Source: Thermoanaerobaculia bacterium (GTDB lineage: Bacteria > Acidobacteriota > Thermoanaerobaculia > Multivoradales > JAGPDF01). Taken from it: a stretch of 64,000 nt of DNA. Both the position numbers and the translations under genes were made by a program. Under the pieces are notes generated by a model. That model saw only the letters and a list, made by a program, of their open reading frames with translations. It searched no databases and was not told where the DNA came from. The DNA lies in NCBI GenBank assembly GCA_018057705.1, contig JAGPDF010000022.1, forward strand, positions 1 to 64,000, in the 5' to 3' direction. This document shows positions 42,409 to 51,272 of the stretch, piece after piece. Numbering within the stretch: the stretch's first letter is position 1; each line of letters opens with the position of its first letter.

Positions 42409-44625
42409 GCGTTGGCTCTGCTACTCATCCTAGTCCCTTCCGCGACCGGTTGTGGAGGGCAGGATGCCGCGACCGCGCGCATGGCCGCCCGGCTCGAGAC
42501 AGCCGCGCGCCGCCTCGAAAGCACTTCGCCCGTCTTTCGCGTCACCGCTCTGCGCGACGAGCTCGCGGCGACGCCCTGGCCGGAGGAAGGCCGTCAGCGT
42601 CTCGCTTTCGCCCTCAACCTGGCGCGTACGGAGCTCTACGCCGGAAATCCGCGCGCCGCAGCCGAGGCGGTCGAGAAGCTCCTCGACGAGGGCGCGGCCG
42701 AGCTTCCAGCCGAAGGCCGGCGGCTGGCGCTGCGGGTCGCCGCCACCGCCCGCCTCCGCCAGGCCGAAATCGAGAATTGCATCGGCGGTCACGGGCCGGA
42801 GAGCTGTCTCTTTCCGCTCCAGGGCGGGGGCGTCCATCAGCGGCGAGCGGCGACCCTTGCAGCGCGTGCGCACCTCGAGGCCTGGCTCGCCCAATCGCCC
42901 GACGACGCCACGGCGCGCTGGCTGCTGAATATCACCGCGATGGCGCTCGGCGAGTGGCCCGCGGGCGTACCCGAAGCGCTGCGCATTCCGGCGGAGATCG
43001 CCGGATCCGGGAGCTCCGAGAGTCCATTCCCGCGCTTTCGCGACGTCGCCATGAGCGCCGGCCTGACCGAAAGCTCGCTCGCCGGCGGTGTCGCCGCCGA
43101 AGACTTCGACGGCGACGGGCTGCTCGATCTCGTCGTCTCCGCCTGGGGACCGCGCGACCCACTCCGCCTCTTCGCCGCCGACGGGCACGGTGGCTTCGCC
43201 GACCGTTCCGAGCACGCCGGCTTCGCTGGCCTGGTCGGCGGCCTCAATCTGAACCACGCTGACTACGACAACGACGGCGACGCCGACCTGCTGATCCTGC
43301 GCGGCGGCTGGCTCACTCGCGACGGCAGCCTCCCCTCTTCGCTGCTCGAGAACGACGGTTCCGGGCGCTTCTCCGATGTCACCGAGGCCGCCGGGCTGCT
43401 CTTCGCGGCGCCGACCCAGACGGGGGCCTGGGCGGACTACGACCTCGACGGCGACCTCGACCTCTTCGTCGGCTTCGAGTCGACGCCCGGCGACCCCCAT
43501 CCCTGCCGTCTCTATCGCAACCGCGGCGACGGGCACTTCGACGACGTGGCGCGCGAGGCCGGGCTGGACGTCGTCGGCTACGTCAAGGCCGCCATCTGGG
43601 GGGACGTCGACAACGACGGCCGCCCCGATCTCTTCCTGTCGCGTTTCGGCGAAGCCAATCTGCTCTTTCGCAACCTGGGGAATGAGGACGGCCGGGCGGT
43701 CGCCGGTGCGCGCTTTGCCGACATCACGGCGCACGCCGGTGTCGCCGAGCCCCGCTTCTCGTTCCCGGCGCTCTTCTTCGACGCCGACGACGACGGCGAC
43801 CTCGACCTCTTCGTGGCCGGTTTCACGCGCGACTTCTTCGGCGAGTCCCTGGACGACGTCCTCGCCTCCTGGCTGGGCGAGGCCTCGACCCCCGAGCTCC
43901 TGCCGAAGTTCTACCGCAACCGCGGCGACGGCACGTTCGAAGACCGCTCCCAAGCGGCCGGGCTCGACCGCCCGATCCTCGCCATGGCGGCCAACGTCGC
44001 CGACCTCGACGGCGACGGGCGCCTCGACCTCTACCTGGGCACCGGGGCGCCGGACTTCGCCGCGCTGCTACCCAACGTTCTGCTGCACAATCGCGCCGAC
44101 GGCCGGCTGGTGCAGGCGCAGAATGCGGCGGGGGTGGGACATCTGCAGAAGGGACACGGCATCGCCATCGCCGATTTCGACCAGGACGGCGACGAGGACA
44201 TCTACGCCGTGCTCGGCGGCGCCTGGCCCGGGGACACCTACTACGACGCGCTGTTCGAGAGCTCGGCGTCGCCGGCCGCGTGGGTCGGCCTCGAGCTTTC
44301 GGGCAGCACTGCGAACCGGGCCGCGATCGGCGCCCGGATCGAGCTCGATCTCGAAACTCCGATCGGTCCGCGGCAGATCTTTCGCTGGGTGCAGACCGGC
44401 GGCAGTTTCGGCTCCTCGTCCTTGCGGCGGACGATTGCACTGGGCGAGGCCACGGCGATCCGGCGTCTCGTCGTGCGCTGGCCGGGCGGAGGCGAGGAGA
44501 GCTTCCCGCGGCCCGAGCTCGCGCGGAGCTACGGCTTGATCGAAGGGTCCGGTGCTGTGGCACCGCTGGCGCGCGGTCCATTCCGGCTCGGCACCGCCGG
44601 GCGCCACGAGCACCTGCCTCACTGA
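42388..44625 (+). CDS. CRTAC1-type FG-GAP lipoprotein
   Basis: The 745-residue protein starts at GTG with a lipoprotein signal (LALLLILVPSATGCGG, Cys at about 22). An Arg/Ala-rich helical region with a TPR-like pattern covers about 25-190. FG-GAP repeats follow: AEDFDGDGLLDLVVSAWG, HADYDNDGDADLLILRGG, WADYDLDGDLDLFVGFESTP and ADFDQDGDEDIYAVLGGAWP. The C-terminal ASPIC/UnbV part reads IGARIELDLETPIGPRQIF and LVVRWPGGGEESFP. The lipid anchor would hold the propeller to a membrane. The 5' end overlaps the divergent CRTAC1 gene by 21 nt, and the 3' end overlaps the convergent TPR lipoprotein gene by 7 nt. Confidence 0.88.
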   Translation: MDLRSLHALALLLILVPSATGCGGQDAATARMAARLETAARRLESTSPVFRVTALRDELAATPWPEEGRQRLAFALNLARTELYAGNPRAAAEAVEKLLDEGAAELPAEGRRLALRVAATARLRQAEIENCIGGHGPESCLFPLQGGGVHQRRAATLAARAHLEAWLAQSPDDATARWLLNITAMALGEWPAGVPEALRIPAEIAGSGSSESPFPRFRDVAMSAGLTESSLAGGVAAEDFDGDGLLDLVVSAWGPRDPLRLFAADGHGGFADRSEHAGFAGLVGGLNLNHADYDNDGDADLLILRGGWLTRDGSLPSSLLENDGSGRFSDVTEAAGLLFAAPTQTGAWADYDLDGDLDLFVGFESTPGDPHPCRLYRNRGDGHFDDVAREAGLDVVGYVKAAIWGDVDNDGRPDLFLSRFGEANLLFRNLGNEDGRAVAGARFADITAHAGVAEPRFSFPALFFDADDDGDLDLFVAGFTRDFFGESLDDVLASWLGEASTPELLPKFYRNRGDGTFEDRSQAAGLDRPILAMAANVADLDGDGRLDLYLGTGAPDFAALLPNVLLHNRADGRLVQAQNAAGVGHLQKGHGIAIADFDQDGDEDIYAVLGGAWPGDTYYDALFESSASPAAWVGLELSGSTANRAAIGARIELDLETPIGPRQIFRWVQTGGSFGSSSLRRTIALGEATAIRRLVVRWPGGGEESFPRPELARSYGLIEGSGAVAPLARGPFRLGTAGRHEHLPH
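42427..42432 (-). promoter_or_regulatory. Predicted -10 element TAGGAT inside divergent gene
   Basis: On the minus strand TAGGAT ends 18 nt before the GTG of the 40669-42408 gene. It lies within the first codons of the divergent lipoprotein gene, so the two promoters are interlocked. Confidence 0.4.
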
Positions 44626-45905
44626 GGCGAGGGCGCCGCGAAGCGCTCGAGATCTGCGAGCACCTGCTGACGCTCGCCGGCGCGGCCCAGCAGCTCGAGC
44701 TGCCGCGCCAACTCCTCCACCCACTCGCGCTTCCAGGGCGCCCATCGCACCGCCCGGCGCAGGCGATCGAGCCCTTCGGCCTCGTTGCCGAGGCGCTGCT
44801 CGGCACGCGCCAGGACGACCTCGCAGCGCGCGCAGGGCGCGCCAGCCGAGCGGCCCGCGAGGAGCGCCACGAGCCTGCCACGCGCCGCCTCCGGCGCCCC
44901 TTCGTCGAGATCGAGCAGCGCCAGCGACGTCGCCGCCCCCGGATCGAGCGGCGCGAGCCGTTGCACGTGCTCGAAGAGTTCGCGCGCCAACCTGCCGCGT
45001 TTCGCCGCGTAGGCCGAGCGTCCGAGCTCGCCCAGCTCGTCCGGCGTCAGCGCGGGCGCCAGCTCGCGCGCCAGGACTTCGGCCTGGCCAAGGTCGCCGA
45101 CAGCGAGCCACCATCGCACACGCAGCAGCCGGAGATCCGGCAGCGACTCTCCGAGCTGCGCCTCGAGATCGGCGAGGAGCGCGAGACCCTCCCGCGGCGA
45201 GGGCGCTGCGGCGCTCCCCTCGCCGAGCAGGGCGCGCATCTGCCGGTGGATCCCGAGCCAGCGCTCTGCGCCCTCCCTGTCCCCTTCGCGCAGCGCGCTC
45301 CGGCCGAGCAGATAGGCCGCCCTGAGACGCGTCGGCCCAGCGCCCAGGGCCTGCAGGGCGTGACCCTCGACGGCGGCGAAATCGTCGAGCTCGTAGGCAA
45401 TCTCGGCCGCGAGCAGATGGATGTAGGGCAGATCCGGAGCGCGCAAGAGCGCCTGGTCGATCGCGGCGCGCGCCGCGGCGGCATCGCTCGCCATCAGCGC
45501 CCGGGCGCGCAGGGCATGCGTCTCGGCCTCCGACTCCGGCAGGTGAGTGGCTTCCGCGTAGGCCGCCGTCCAGTTGCCGGTGAGCAGCCGGGCCTCGACT
45601 CCTTCCCGCCGGGCCAGCATGTCGCCGGGCATCCGGACGAGATAGCGATCGAGGCGAATGAGGCCTTCGCTGGTACTGATCTGGGTGCCGCGCAGCCACG
45701 CGAGCGCCGCGCTGCGCAGGGCGGGGAGATCGTCCGGATGGGATAGCACCACCTCGCCCCAGAAGCCCCGGGCGAGATCGGAGCGCCCCTCCATCTCCGC
45801 GGTCAGCGCACGCTGGCGAGCGAGCTCAGCGCCGTCGCGTGCACAGGCCGAGAGGGCGAGGGTCCAGCCCAGAAGAGCGAAGGTACGCCGGAGCAGGGCG
45901 TTCAC
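44619..45905 (-). CDS. TPR lipoprotein
   Basis: The 428-residue protein begins with a lipoprotein signal (FALLGWTLALSACARDG, Cys about 21). It consists of TPR-like helical repeats, for example ETHALRARALMASDAAAARA, PYIHLLAAEIAYELDDFAAV, LRAAYLLGRSALREGDREGA and GDLGQAEVLARELAPALTPD. It carries no catalytic motif. The GTG start overlaps the stop of the PPIase gene upstream (GTGA), so it is the last gene of a four-gene operon running from 51176. It is likely a scaffold for envelope protein assembly together with the two PPIases (inference). Confidence 0.85.
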   Translation of the reverse strand: MNALLRRTFALLGWTLALSACARDGAELARQRALTAEMEGRSDLARGFWGEVVLSHPDDLPALRSAALAWLRGTQISTSEGLIRLDRYLVRMPGDMLARREGVEARLLTGNWTAAYAEATHLPESEAETHALRARALMASDAAAARAAIDQALLRAPDLPYIHLLAAEIAYELDDFAAVEGHALQALGAGPTRLRAAYLLGRSALREGDREGAERWLGIHRQMRALLGEGSAAAPSPREGLALLADLEAQLGESLPDLRLLRVRWWLAVGDLGQAEVLARELAPALTPDELGELGRSAYAAKRGRLARELFEHVQRLAPLDPGAATSLALLDLDEGAPEAARGRLVALLAGRSAGAPCARCEVVLARAEQRLGNEAEGLDRLRRAVRWAPWKREWVEELARQLELLGRAGERQQVLADLERFAAPSPQ

Positions 45906-47584
45906 TCTCCGGCGGTGGGCGCCGGAGCCGGCGGCGCCGCAACCAGACGACTCACCAACACCTGGCGGTAGCTCTCGAAGGCCTCCTGCGGAGCGAACTC
46001 CACCCTGTAGGCCAGGAAGAGCTCGCGGCGCGAAGCGGCGACCAGCTCCTCGCGATGCTCACCGAGCCAGGCGCGGCGCACCTCCTCGGAGCTCTCGGCG
46101 AAGCCGCGGTCGCGCGCCGGAGCGAAGGCGTCGACTCGCACGAGGTGCAGCGCGCGGCCGGCCTGATAGGGACCGAAGACCTCGCCTTCGGCGAGGGTCT
46201 CGAGCGCCAGACGCGCCAGGGCGGGCTGCCGCGTCACGATCTCGCGCACGGCGCCGCGCGGCAACGATACGAACCGGGCGCCCGCGCCGACGAGCTCGCG
46301 ATCGCGCCGCGAGCGCAGGGCCTCGACGTGGCCGAGCACTCGCTCCTGGACCTGCAGCGGATCGACTCCGGCGGCAACCGGCCAGGAGGCGAGGGTCAAC
46401 TCGACCTCCGGTTCGGTGCGGAACCGCTCGACGGCGCCGGCGTGAAAGGCACGGAGCGTCTCCGGGTCGACGGCCTCGAGCGCCTTGCGCAGCCGTGCCT
46501 CGCGCGCCCTCTCGAGAGCCAGGTCGTGCCGCGTCGTCGCCTCGAGCCGCGCCACAGCCTCGGGCCCGCTTTCGCCGTAGGCGCGCGCCAGGAGGGTAAG
46601 GCCGACGCGGCGCCAGGCGGCGTCGGAGATCGACTCGCCGGCGGCACGACCAGCGAGCGCCTCTTTGCCCGTCACGCGTTCGCCGTCGAGCTCGAGCAGC
46701 AGCACGTCGGGCGGCAGCGGATCCTGGATCCCCTCGAGCGCCCGAACCGGCTTGCCGAGGCGCGCCAGCTCTGCCCGCACCAGACTGCGGTACCACTCGC
46801 GCCGTCGCTCGTCGGCGATCTCGCGCGCCAGCTCCGGCGCAGCCAGGTTGAGATCCGGCGCCGAGGCCGGCTCGATCGAGGTCACCAGAAAGAGCTGGCA
46901 GCCGGCCGGAGTCGGAACCGGGGGGCTCACGACACCTGGCTCGAGCCCGAAGAGAACCTCTCTGGGTCCCTTGCGCAAAGCCTCGGCGGAAAGCGGTCCG
47001 ATCTGGCCTCCCTGGGCGCGCGACTCCGAAGAGGAGTGGGCACGCACGAGCTGCTCGAAGCTCTCCCCGGCGACCGCCGTCCGGCGGAGCTCCTCGGCGC
47101 GGCGGCAAGCGTCCTCGAGGCTTTCCCCGGCCCCGGGGGCTACCAGCAAGTGGCGAAAGGTCCGGCGCTCCGGACGACGGTGACGCGCCCTTTCGCGCTC
47201 GAAGCGCGCCGCGATCTCGGACGGGCGGACCTCGAACTCGGCGTTGTGCCCGGCGAGCCAGGCGGTGGCGCGGCGGTCGCGCAGGCGGTCGCGCAGCAGC
47301 TCCGCGAAACCGGAGTCGCGCGTGGCGAGCTCGAGCTCACCGTTCGCTTCGAGCAGGCGCTCTTCGACGAGGCTCTCCACCATGCGCCGGATCTGGATCG
47401 GATCCTCGCCCGCCGCCGGATCGGCCGGCTTGCCGAAGCGCGCATCGACCGCCTCGACGACGAGCTCTCCACCCTCCCAGCGGGCGAGCACCCCTTCAGG
47501 AAACGGCGGCGGCCCGGGTTGCCCGGGTTGGTGGCAGGCGGCGAGGAGTCCCAAAGACAATCCGGCGACGACGACTCGTTTCAC
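45902..47584 (-). CDS. Parvulin-type peptidyl-prolyl isomerase lipoprotein
   Basis: The 560-residue protein starts at GTG with a lipoprotein signal (VAGLSLGLLAACHQ). A SurA-like N-terminal helical region (MVESLVEERLLEANGELELA) is followed by a parvulin domain: RRTFRHLLVAPGAGESLEDA, EELRRTAVAGESFEQLVRAH, SSSESRAQGGQIGPLSAEAL and PGVVSPPVPTPAGCQLFLV, about 140-235. A second, more diverged parvulin-like stretch may lie near 380-520 (LASWPVAAGVDPLQVQERVL, GPYQAGRALHLVRVDAF). It should fold or chaperone envelope proteins. It overlaps both its neighbours by GTGA. Confidence 0.85.
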   Translation of the reverse strand: MKRVVVAGLSLGLLAACHQPGQPGPPPFPEGVLARWEGGELVVEAVDARFGKPADPAAGEDPIQIRRMVESLVEERLLEANGELELATRDSGFAELLRDRLRDRRATAWLAGHNAEFEVRPSEIAARFERERARHRRPERRTFRHLLVAPGAGESLEDACRRAEELRRTAVAGESFEQLVRAHSSSESRAQGGQIGPLSAEALRKGPREVLFGLEPGVVSPPVPTPAGCQLFLVTSIEPASAPDLNLAAPELAREIADERRREWYRSLVRAELARLGKPVRALEGIQDPLPPDVLLLELDGERVTGKEALAGRAAGESISDAAWRRVGLTLLARAYGESGPEAVARLEATTRHDLALERAREARLRKALEAVDPETLRAFHAGAVERFRTEPEVELTLASWPVAAGVDPLQVQERVLGHVEALRSRRDRELVGAGARFVSLPRGAVREIVTRQPALARLALETLAEGEVFGPYQAGRALHLVRVDAFAPARDRGFAESSEEVRRAWLGEHREELVAASRRELFLAYRVEFAPQEAFESYRQVLVSRLVAAPPAPAPTAGE

Positions 47585-49614
47585 CCGCTCTTCCCCTTCC
47601 CGGAAAGCAGCGCCTCGACCAGCCTCCGGCTCGGCTCATGCGCCGGCGCGAGCCGCGCCGCCCGCTCGGCCGAGCGCAGCGCACCGGCGCCCTCGCCCCG
47701 AGTCTGCTGCAGCAGTGCCAGGTTGTACCAGCCGAGCGCGAAGTAGGGTGAATCCGCGAGCAGCTCGCGGTACAGCTCCTCGGCGTCTCGGTCGTTGCGT
47801 CGAGCGTGGAGGTTGGCGCGGTAGAGGCGCAACCAGACGTTTCCGGGCTCGCGCTCGAGACCCTGAACGTAAGCCGTCTCGGCCGCCGCCGTGCGACCCA
47901 GCTGCGCCTCGACCCGACCGATCCAGGCCAGAGCGCCGGCCGAAGGCTCGGCAATCTTGCGCAGCTCGGCCAGACCCTCTTCCATCGCACCGCCTTCGAT
48001 CCGCAGTTGCCCGAGGAGTTGTCGCGCCTCGAGGTCTTCGGGCACACGCTGCAGGGCCAGTTCGAGCTCCCGGCAGGCGCCCGCCAGGTCGCCGCGCATC
48101 GCGGCGATGATCGCCACGCCGCGGATTGCCTGGGAGTTCGCCGGCGAACGCGACAGCACCTGCCGCCAGAGCGCCTCGGCGCGGCTCCAGTCCTTCTGTG
48201 CCATCGCACCCTTGGCCTCGGAAAAGGCCGAGATGTCGACGACCAGCCGGTATGGATCCGGGAGCCCCGCGACGTCGAGCATGTCGGAGAGCTGCTGGAT
48301 GTCGCCGCCGCCGGCCGCGAGATAGCCCAGCGCCTGGAGCTTGGCGCGGGTCTCGACGTCGAGCGCCTGCGCGGCGCGGGCAGGTGCGGCCTGCTCCTGC
48401 GCTGCGAGGAAGCCGGAGAGGTCCCGGAGCAGTGCCGCCGTCTTCTGCGGCTCGGCGGCGAAACGGTCGTCGATCTCGGCGGCATCGACGGCGAGATCGA
48501 AGAGGTGCGGTGCCGGGCCGTGCACCAGCCGCCAGGAGCCTTCCATCCAGGCGGTGAGCTGCGACCAACCCTGGGAGGTCCGCGGCGCCAGGGTCTCGAA
48601 GTAGGCCTCGAAACGGGGCCAGCCTGCTGGACGGACGCCGCCCGAGGCGAGGAGCGGAACGAGGCTCGTGCCGCGGCGCGCATCGGCCGGCGGCTCGAGG
48701 CCGGCGAGCTCGGTGACGGTCGCGAAGAGCTGCGTCGAGATCGTCCACTCGGTCGTGCGGCCCACCGGCACGCCGGGTCCGTGGAGGATCAGCGGCACAT
48801 GCAGCGTCGGCTGGTGGAGGAGGACCCCGTGCGTCAGCTCGCCGTGCTCCCCTTGCGCCTCGCCATGGTCGGCGGTGACGACGACGAGGGTGCGGTCGAA
48901 GCGGCCGGACTCGCGCAAGAAGGTGAACAGCCGGCCGAGCTGCTCGTCGAGGCCGGCGATCTCGCCGCGATACGGATCGGCGGCGAAGCGCACGTCCCAC
49001 GGCGCCTTCGGCAGCAGCGGCTGATGGGCATCGAAAAGATGGATCCAGGTGAAGCGCGGGCCCGCCTCCGGCAGCTCGCGAAGATGGGCGATGGCGCGGC
49101 CGATGACCGCCGCTGCCGGACGCTCGGGGAAGTAGACCCCCGGCCCACCCGGCCCCTCCTGCGGCAGGTCGTCGTCGAAAACCGCGAAGCCCTGGTTCAG
49201 GCCGAACTTCGCCGAGACCGGAAAGGATCCGATGAAGGCGCTGGTGCGGTAGCCGGCCTCTTCGAAAAGCTCGGCGATCGTGAGCTGGTCGGGGAGGAGG
49301 GCGAAGAGCCCATTGTCGCGCGCGCCGTGCGCCGGCGGATAGAGCCCGGTGAAGATCGAGGCGTGCGCCGGCAGGGTGATCGGTGCCGGCGTCAGATGCT
49401 CCGCGAAAAGGAAACCGTGCCGCCCGAGGTCGTCGAGATTCGGCGTGTGCGCCTGCGCGTCGCCGGTGATGCCGAAGCGATCGGCGCGCACCGTGTCGAG
49501 AGTGACGATGAGGACGTCGGGGCGCGGCCGGCCACAGCCGGCGCCGAGACCGGCGAGCGCTCCGACACCGAGCAGGAGCGCAGCCGCCCGGGAGCCGCGT
49601 CGTCGGTCCTTCAC
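47581..49614 (-). CDS. Sulfatase-fold lipoprotein with Thr in place of Cys, plus TPRs
   Basis: The 677-residue protein starts at GTG, which overlaps the upstream stop (GTGA). It has a lipoprotein signal (LLLGVGALAGLGAGCGR). The alkaline-phosphatase-superfamily fold is visible: DVLIVTLDTVRADRFG with a metal Asp, then PAPITLPAHASIFTGLYPPA (about 79), HLFDAHQPLLP and VVTADHGEAQGEHG. In true sulfatases the position before LPxR/H is Cys or Ser, converted to formylglycine. Here it is Thr (TLPAH), as in phosphoethanolamine- and phosphoglycerol-transferase relatives. TPRs follow from about 430 to the end (GNVWLRLYRANLHARRNDRD, GWYNLALLQQTRGEGAGALR). It is more likely a phospho-transferase or phosphodiesterase than a sulfatase (inference). 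Confidence 0.85.
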   Translation of the reverse strand: MKDRRRGSRAAALLLGVGALAGLGAGCGRPRPDVLIVTLDTVRADRFGITGDAQAHTPNLDDLGRHGFLFAEHLTPAPITLPAHASIFTGLYPPAHGARDNGLFALLPDQLTIAELFEEAGYRTSAFIGSFPVSAKFGLNQGFAVFDDDLPQEGPGGPGVYFPERPAAAVIGRAIAHLRELPEAGPRFTWIHLFDAHQPLLPKAPWDVRFAADPYRGEIAGLDEQLGRLFTFLRESGRFDRTLVVVTADHGEAQGEHGELTHGVLLHQPTLHVPLILHGPGVPVGRTTEWTISTQLFATVTELAGLEPPADARRGTSLVPLLASGGVRPAGWPRFEAYFETLAPRTSQGWSQLTAWMEGSWRLVHGPAPHLFDLAVDAAEIDDRFAAEPQKTAALLRDLSGFLAAQEQAAPARAAQALDVETRAKLQALGYLAAGGGDIQQLSDMLDVAGLPDPYRLVVDISAFSEAKGAMAQKDWSRAEALWRQVLSRSPANSQAIRGVAIIAAMRGDLAGACRELELALQRVPEDLEARQLLGQLRIEGGAMEEGLAELRKIAEPSAGALAWIGRVEAQLGRTAAAETAYVQGLEREPGNVWLRLYRANLHARRNDRDAEELYRELLADSPYFALGWYNLALLQQTRGEGAGALRSAERAARLAPAHEPSRRLVEALLSGKGKSG

Positions 49615-51176
49615 CTCACGCCCTCGGCGACCCACTGGCGTCCCGCGTCCGTCAGCTCGAAACCGGCCAGCAGCTCGGTCGCTCGCGCCGCCAACCCCGC
49701 CCGACGGCGCTCGGCGCGGATCGCCGCACGGACCTCCGGCGCCGCCTCGGCGGCGGCGAGCGGACGCGCGGCCTCTCGCGCCGTCACCTCCACGACCACC
49801 CAGTCGAAAGCGTCGTGAATCGGCGCGCTGAGCGCACCCGGCGCGAGGTCTTTCACCTGCTCGAACACCTGTGGACCGAGCTCGCCGGCGACCTCGATCA
49901 GCGGACGCAGGTCGACGACGGAGAGCGCCGCGGCAGACAGCGCCCTCGCGGCGGCGACTGCCTCGAGGCCACCGCCCGTTTCACGCGACGCCACGATCTC
50001 GGCCTCCAGCCGACGCTCCTCCGCGAACGGGTCGCGGTCGCGTGGAATCGCCAGGCGCAGGAACCGCACTGCCATCTGCTCGGGTCGCCGGTAGCGCGCG
50101 GGGTTCGCGGAGAAGCGGGCGGCGATCTCTTCTTCGGTCGGATCCACGATCCGGCTCTCGGCCGCTCTCTCGATCCGGCTGCGCAGGCGGAGATCGGCTG
50201 CAACGTCGTCGCCGCGCCGCTGCTCCTCCAGGCTCAGGCGCCTCTCGAGGCGAGCGAGATGCCAGAGCCGCTCGCTCTCGATCCAGGCCGAAAGCCGCTC
50301 CGGTGGGTCGGCGCTCGCCACTACGGCGCGCACGAGCTCCCCCGGCATCGTCGTCTCGCCGATCCTGAGATAGGCCGGCAGACCGTCGCTCGCGGGCTGT
50401 CCCAACTCTGCCCGTGGGGCTCGCGCCAGCGCCTGCCGCCGATTGTCGGCGACCGCCGCGGCGCGCCGGCGAGCGAGCTCGCGCTCGACGTCCTTGTCGG
50501 TGAGGCCACGGCCTGCCGGGAAGTGCTCCTCGACCCAGAACAGGTGGACACCGGGGCCGGTCACCACCGGTGCGCTCACCTGTCCGAGCGGCAGCGCCCG
50601 GATCACCACTTCGGCCTCGGGGCGCAGGAATCCCGGCTTGACGACCCCGAGCCGCCCGTTGCGGCGGGCCGACTCCGACTGCGAGATCGACCGAGCCTGG
50701 CGCCCGAACTCCTCGAGCGTGCGCAGTGTCGGGCAGAGGGCCGCGAGCCGTTCGACTGCCGCCGAACGCTCTTCCTCGGTCGCTGCGGCGAGGAAGATGT
50801 GCGACAGCCGCCAGCGCTCCGGCAGATCGGGCAGGGAGCGCTCGAGCTCGGCGCGCACGGCCTCCCCGGCCGGCGTCGCGATCGGCAGGTCATAGCCGCG
50901 CGCCGCCCAGCGCCCAAGAAAGTCGTCGCGGCGAAAGGCCTCGGCCCGGGCCTCGAGGGCGGGGTCGTCCCCGGGCTGGCCGATAGCCCGGCGCAGGGCG
51001 CAGCGGCGCAGGACGTCGAGCCGGCCGCGCTCGCCATCGAGCCCCTTCACGGCGCGGAACTGCGCCTCGTCGCGCCCGCGGTAGCGCTCTTCGCGGACGG
51101 CGTCGTCGAGCGCGACCTCGGCACCGGCGAGGCGGGCGAGGACAGTCGCGGTGGTGAGAAGTTGGACGAAGTTCAT
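49611..51176 (-). CDS. Parvulin-type peptidyl-prolyl isomerase
   Basis: The 521-residue protein is the first gene of the four-gene operon. The N-terminus (MNFVQLLTTATVLARLAGAE) is only weakly hydrophobic, so export is unclear. A SurA-like helical region follows (ERGRLDVLRRCALRRAIGQP). The parvulin signature is WRLSHIFLAAATEEERSAAV, FGRQARSISQSESARRNGRL and ALPLGQVSAPVVTGPGVHLF, about 135-230. The second half is helical with another possible parvulin-like core (EQMAVRFLRLAIPRDRDPF). The ATG at 51176 is preferred over one at 51203 because it starts just before the hydrophobic stretch. No TAG(A/G)NT element is visible upstream of it. Confidence 0.8.
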   Translation of the reverse strand: MNFVQLLTTATVLARLAGAEVALDDAVREERYRGRDEAQFRAVKGLDGERGRLDVLRRCALRRAIGQPGDDPALEARAEAFRRDDFLGRWAARGYDLPIATPAGEAVRAELERSLPDLPERWRLSHIFLAAATEEERSAAVERLAALCPTLRTLEEFGRQARSISQSESARRNGRLGVVKPGFLRPEAEVVIRALPLGQVSAPVVTGPGVHLFWVEEHFPAGRGLTDKDVERELARRRAAAVADNRRQALARAPRAELGQPASDGLPAYLRIGETTMPGELVRAVVASADPPERLSAWIESERLWHLARLERRLSLEEQRRGDDVAADLRLRSRIERAAESRIVDPTEEEIAARFSANPARYRRPEQMAVRFLRLAIPRDRDPFAEERRLEAEIVASRETGGGLEAVAAARALSAAALSVVDLRPLIEVAGELGPQVFEQVKDLAPGALSAPIHDAFDWVVVEVTAREAARPLAAAEAAPEVRAAIRAERRRAGLAARATELLAGFELTDAGRQWVAEGVR

Positions 51177-51221
51177 CACTTCTTCAGTGGGGACTCCCGG
51201 CACGGCTCCGGCACAAACAAA

Positions 51222-51245
51222 GAGCCCCGCCGGTGGGCGGGGCTC
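51222..51245 (-). terminator. Intrinsic terminator after the secreted-protein gene
   Basis: GAGCCCCGCC and GGCGGGGCTC form a perfect 10-bp stem with a 4-nt loop. On the minus strand it is followed by TTTGTTTG. It lies 27 nt past the stop of the gene ending at 51273 and before the PPIase operon. Confidence 0.85.
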
Positions 51246-51272
51246 CGGGTCCTCCGTGCCGCCGGGCTCCGC

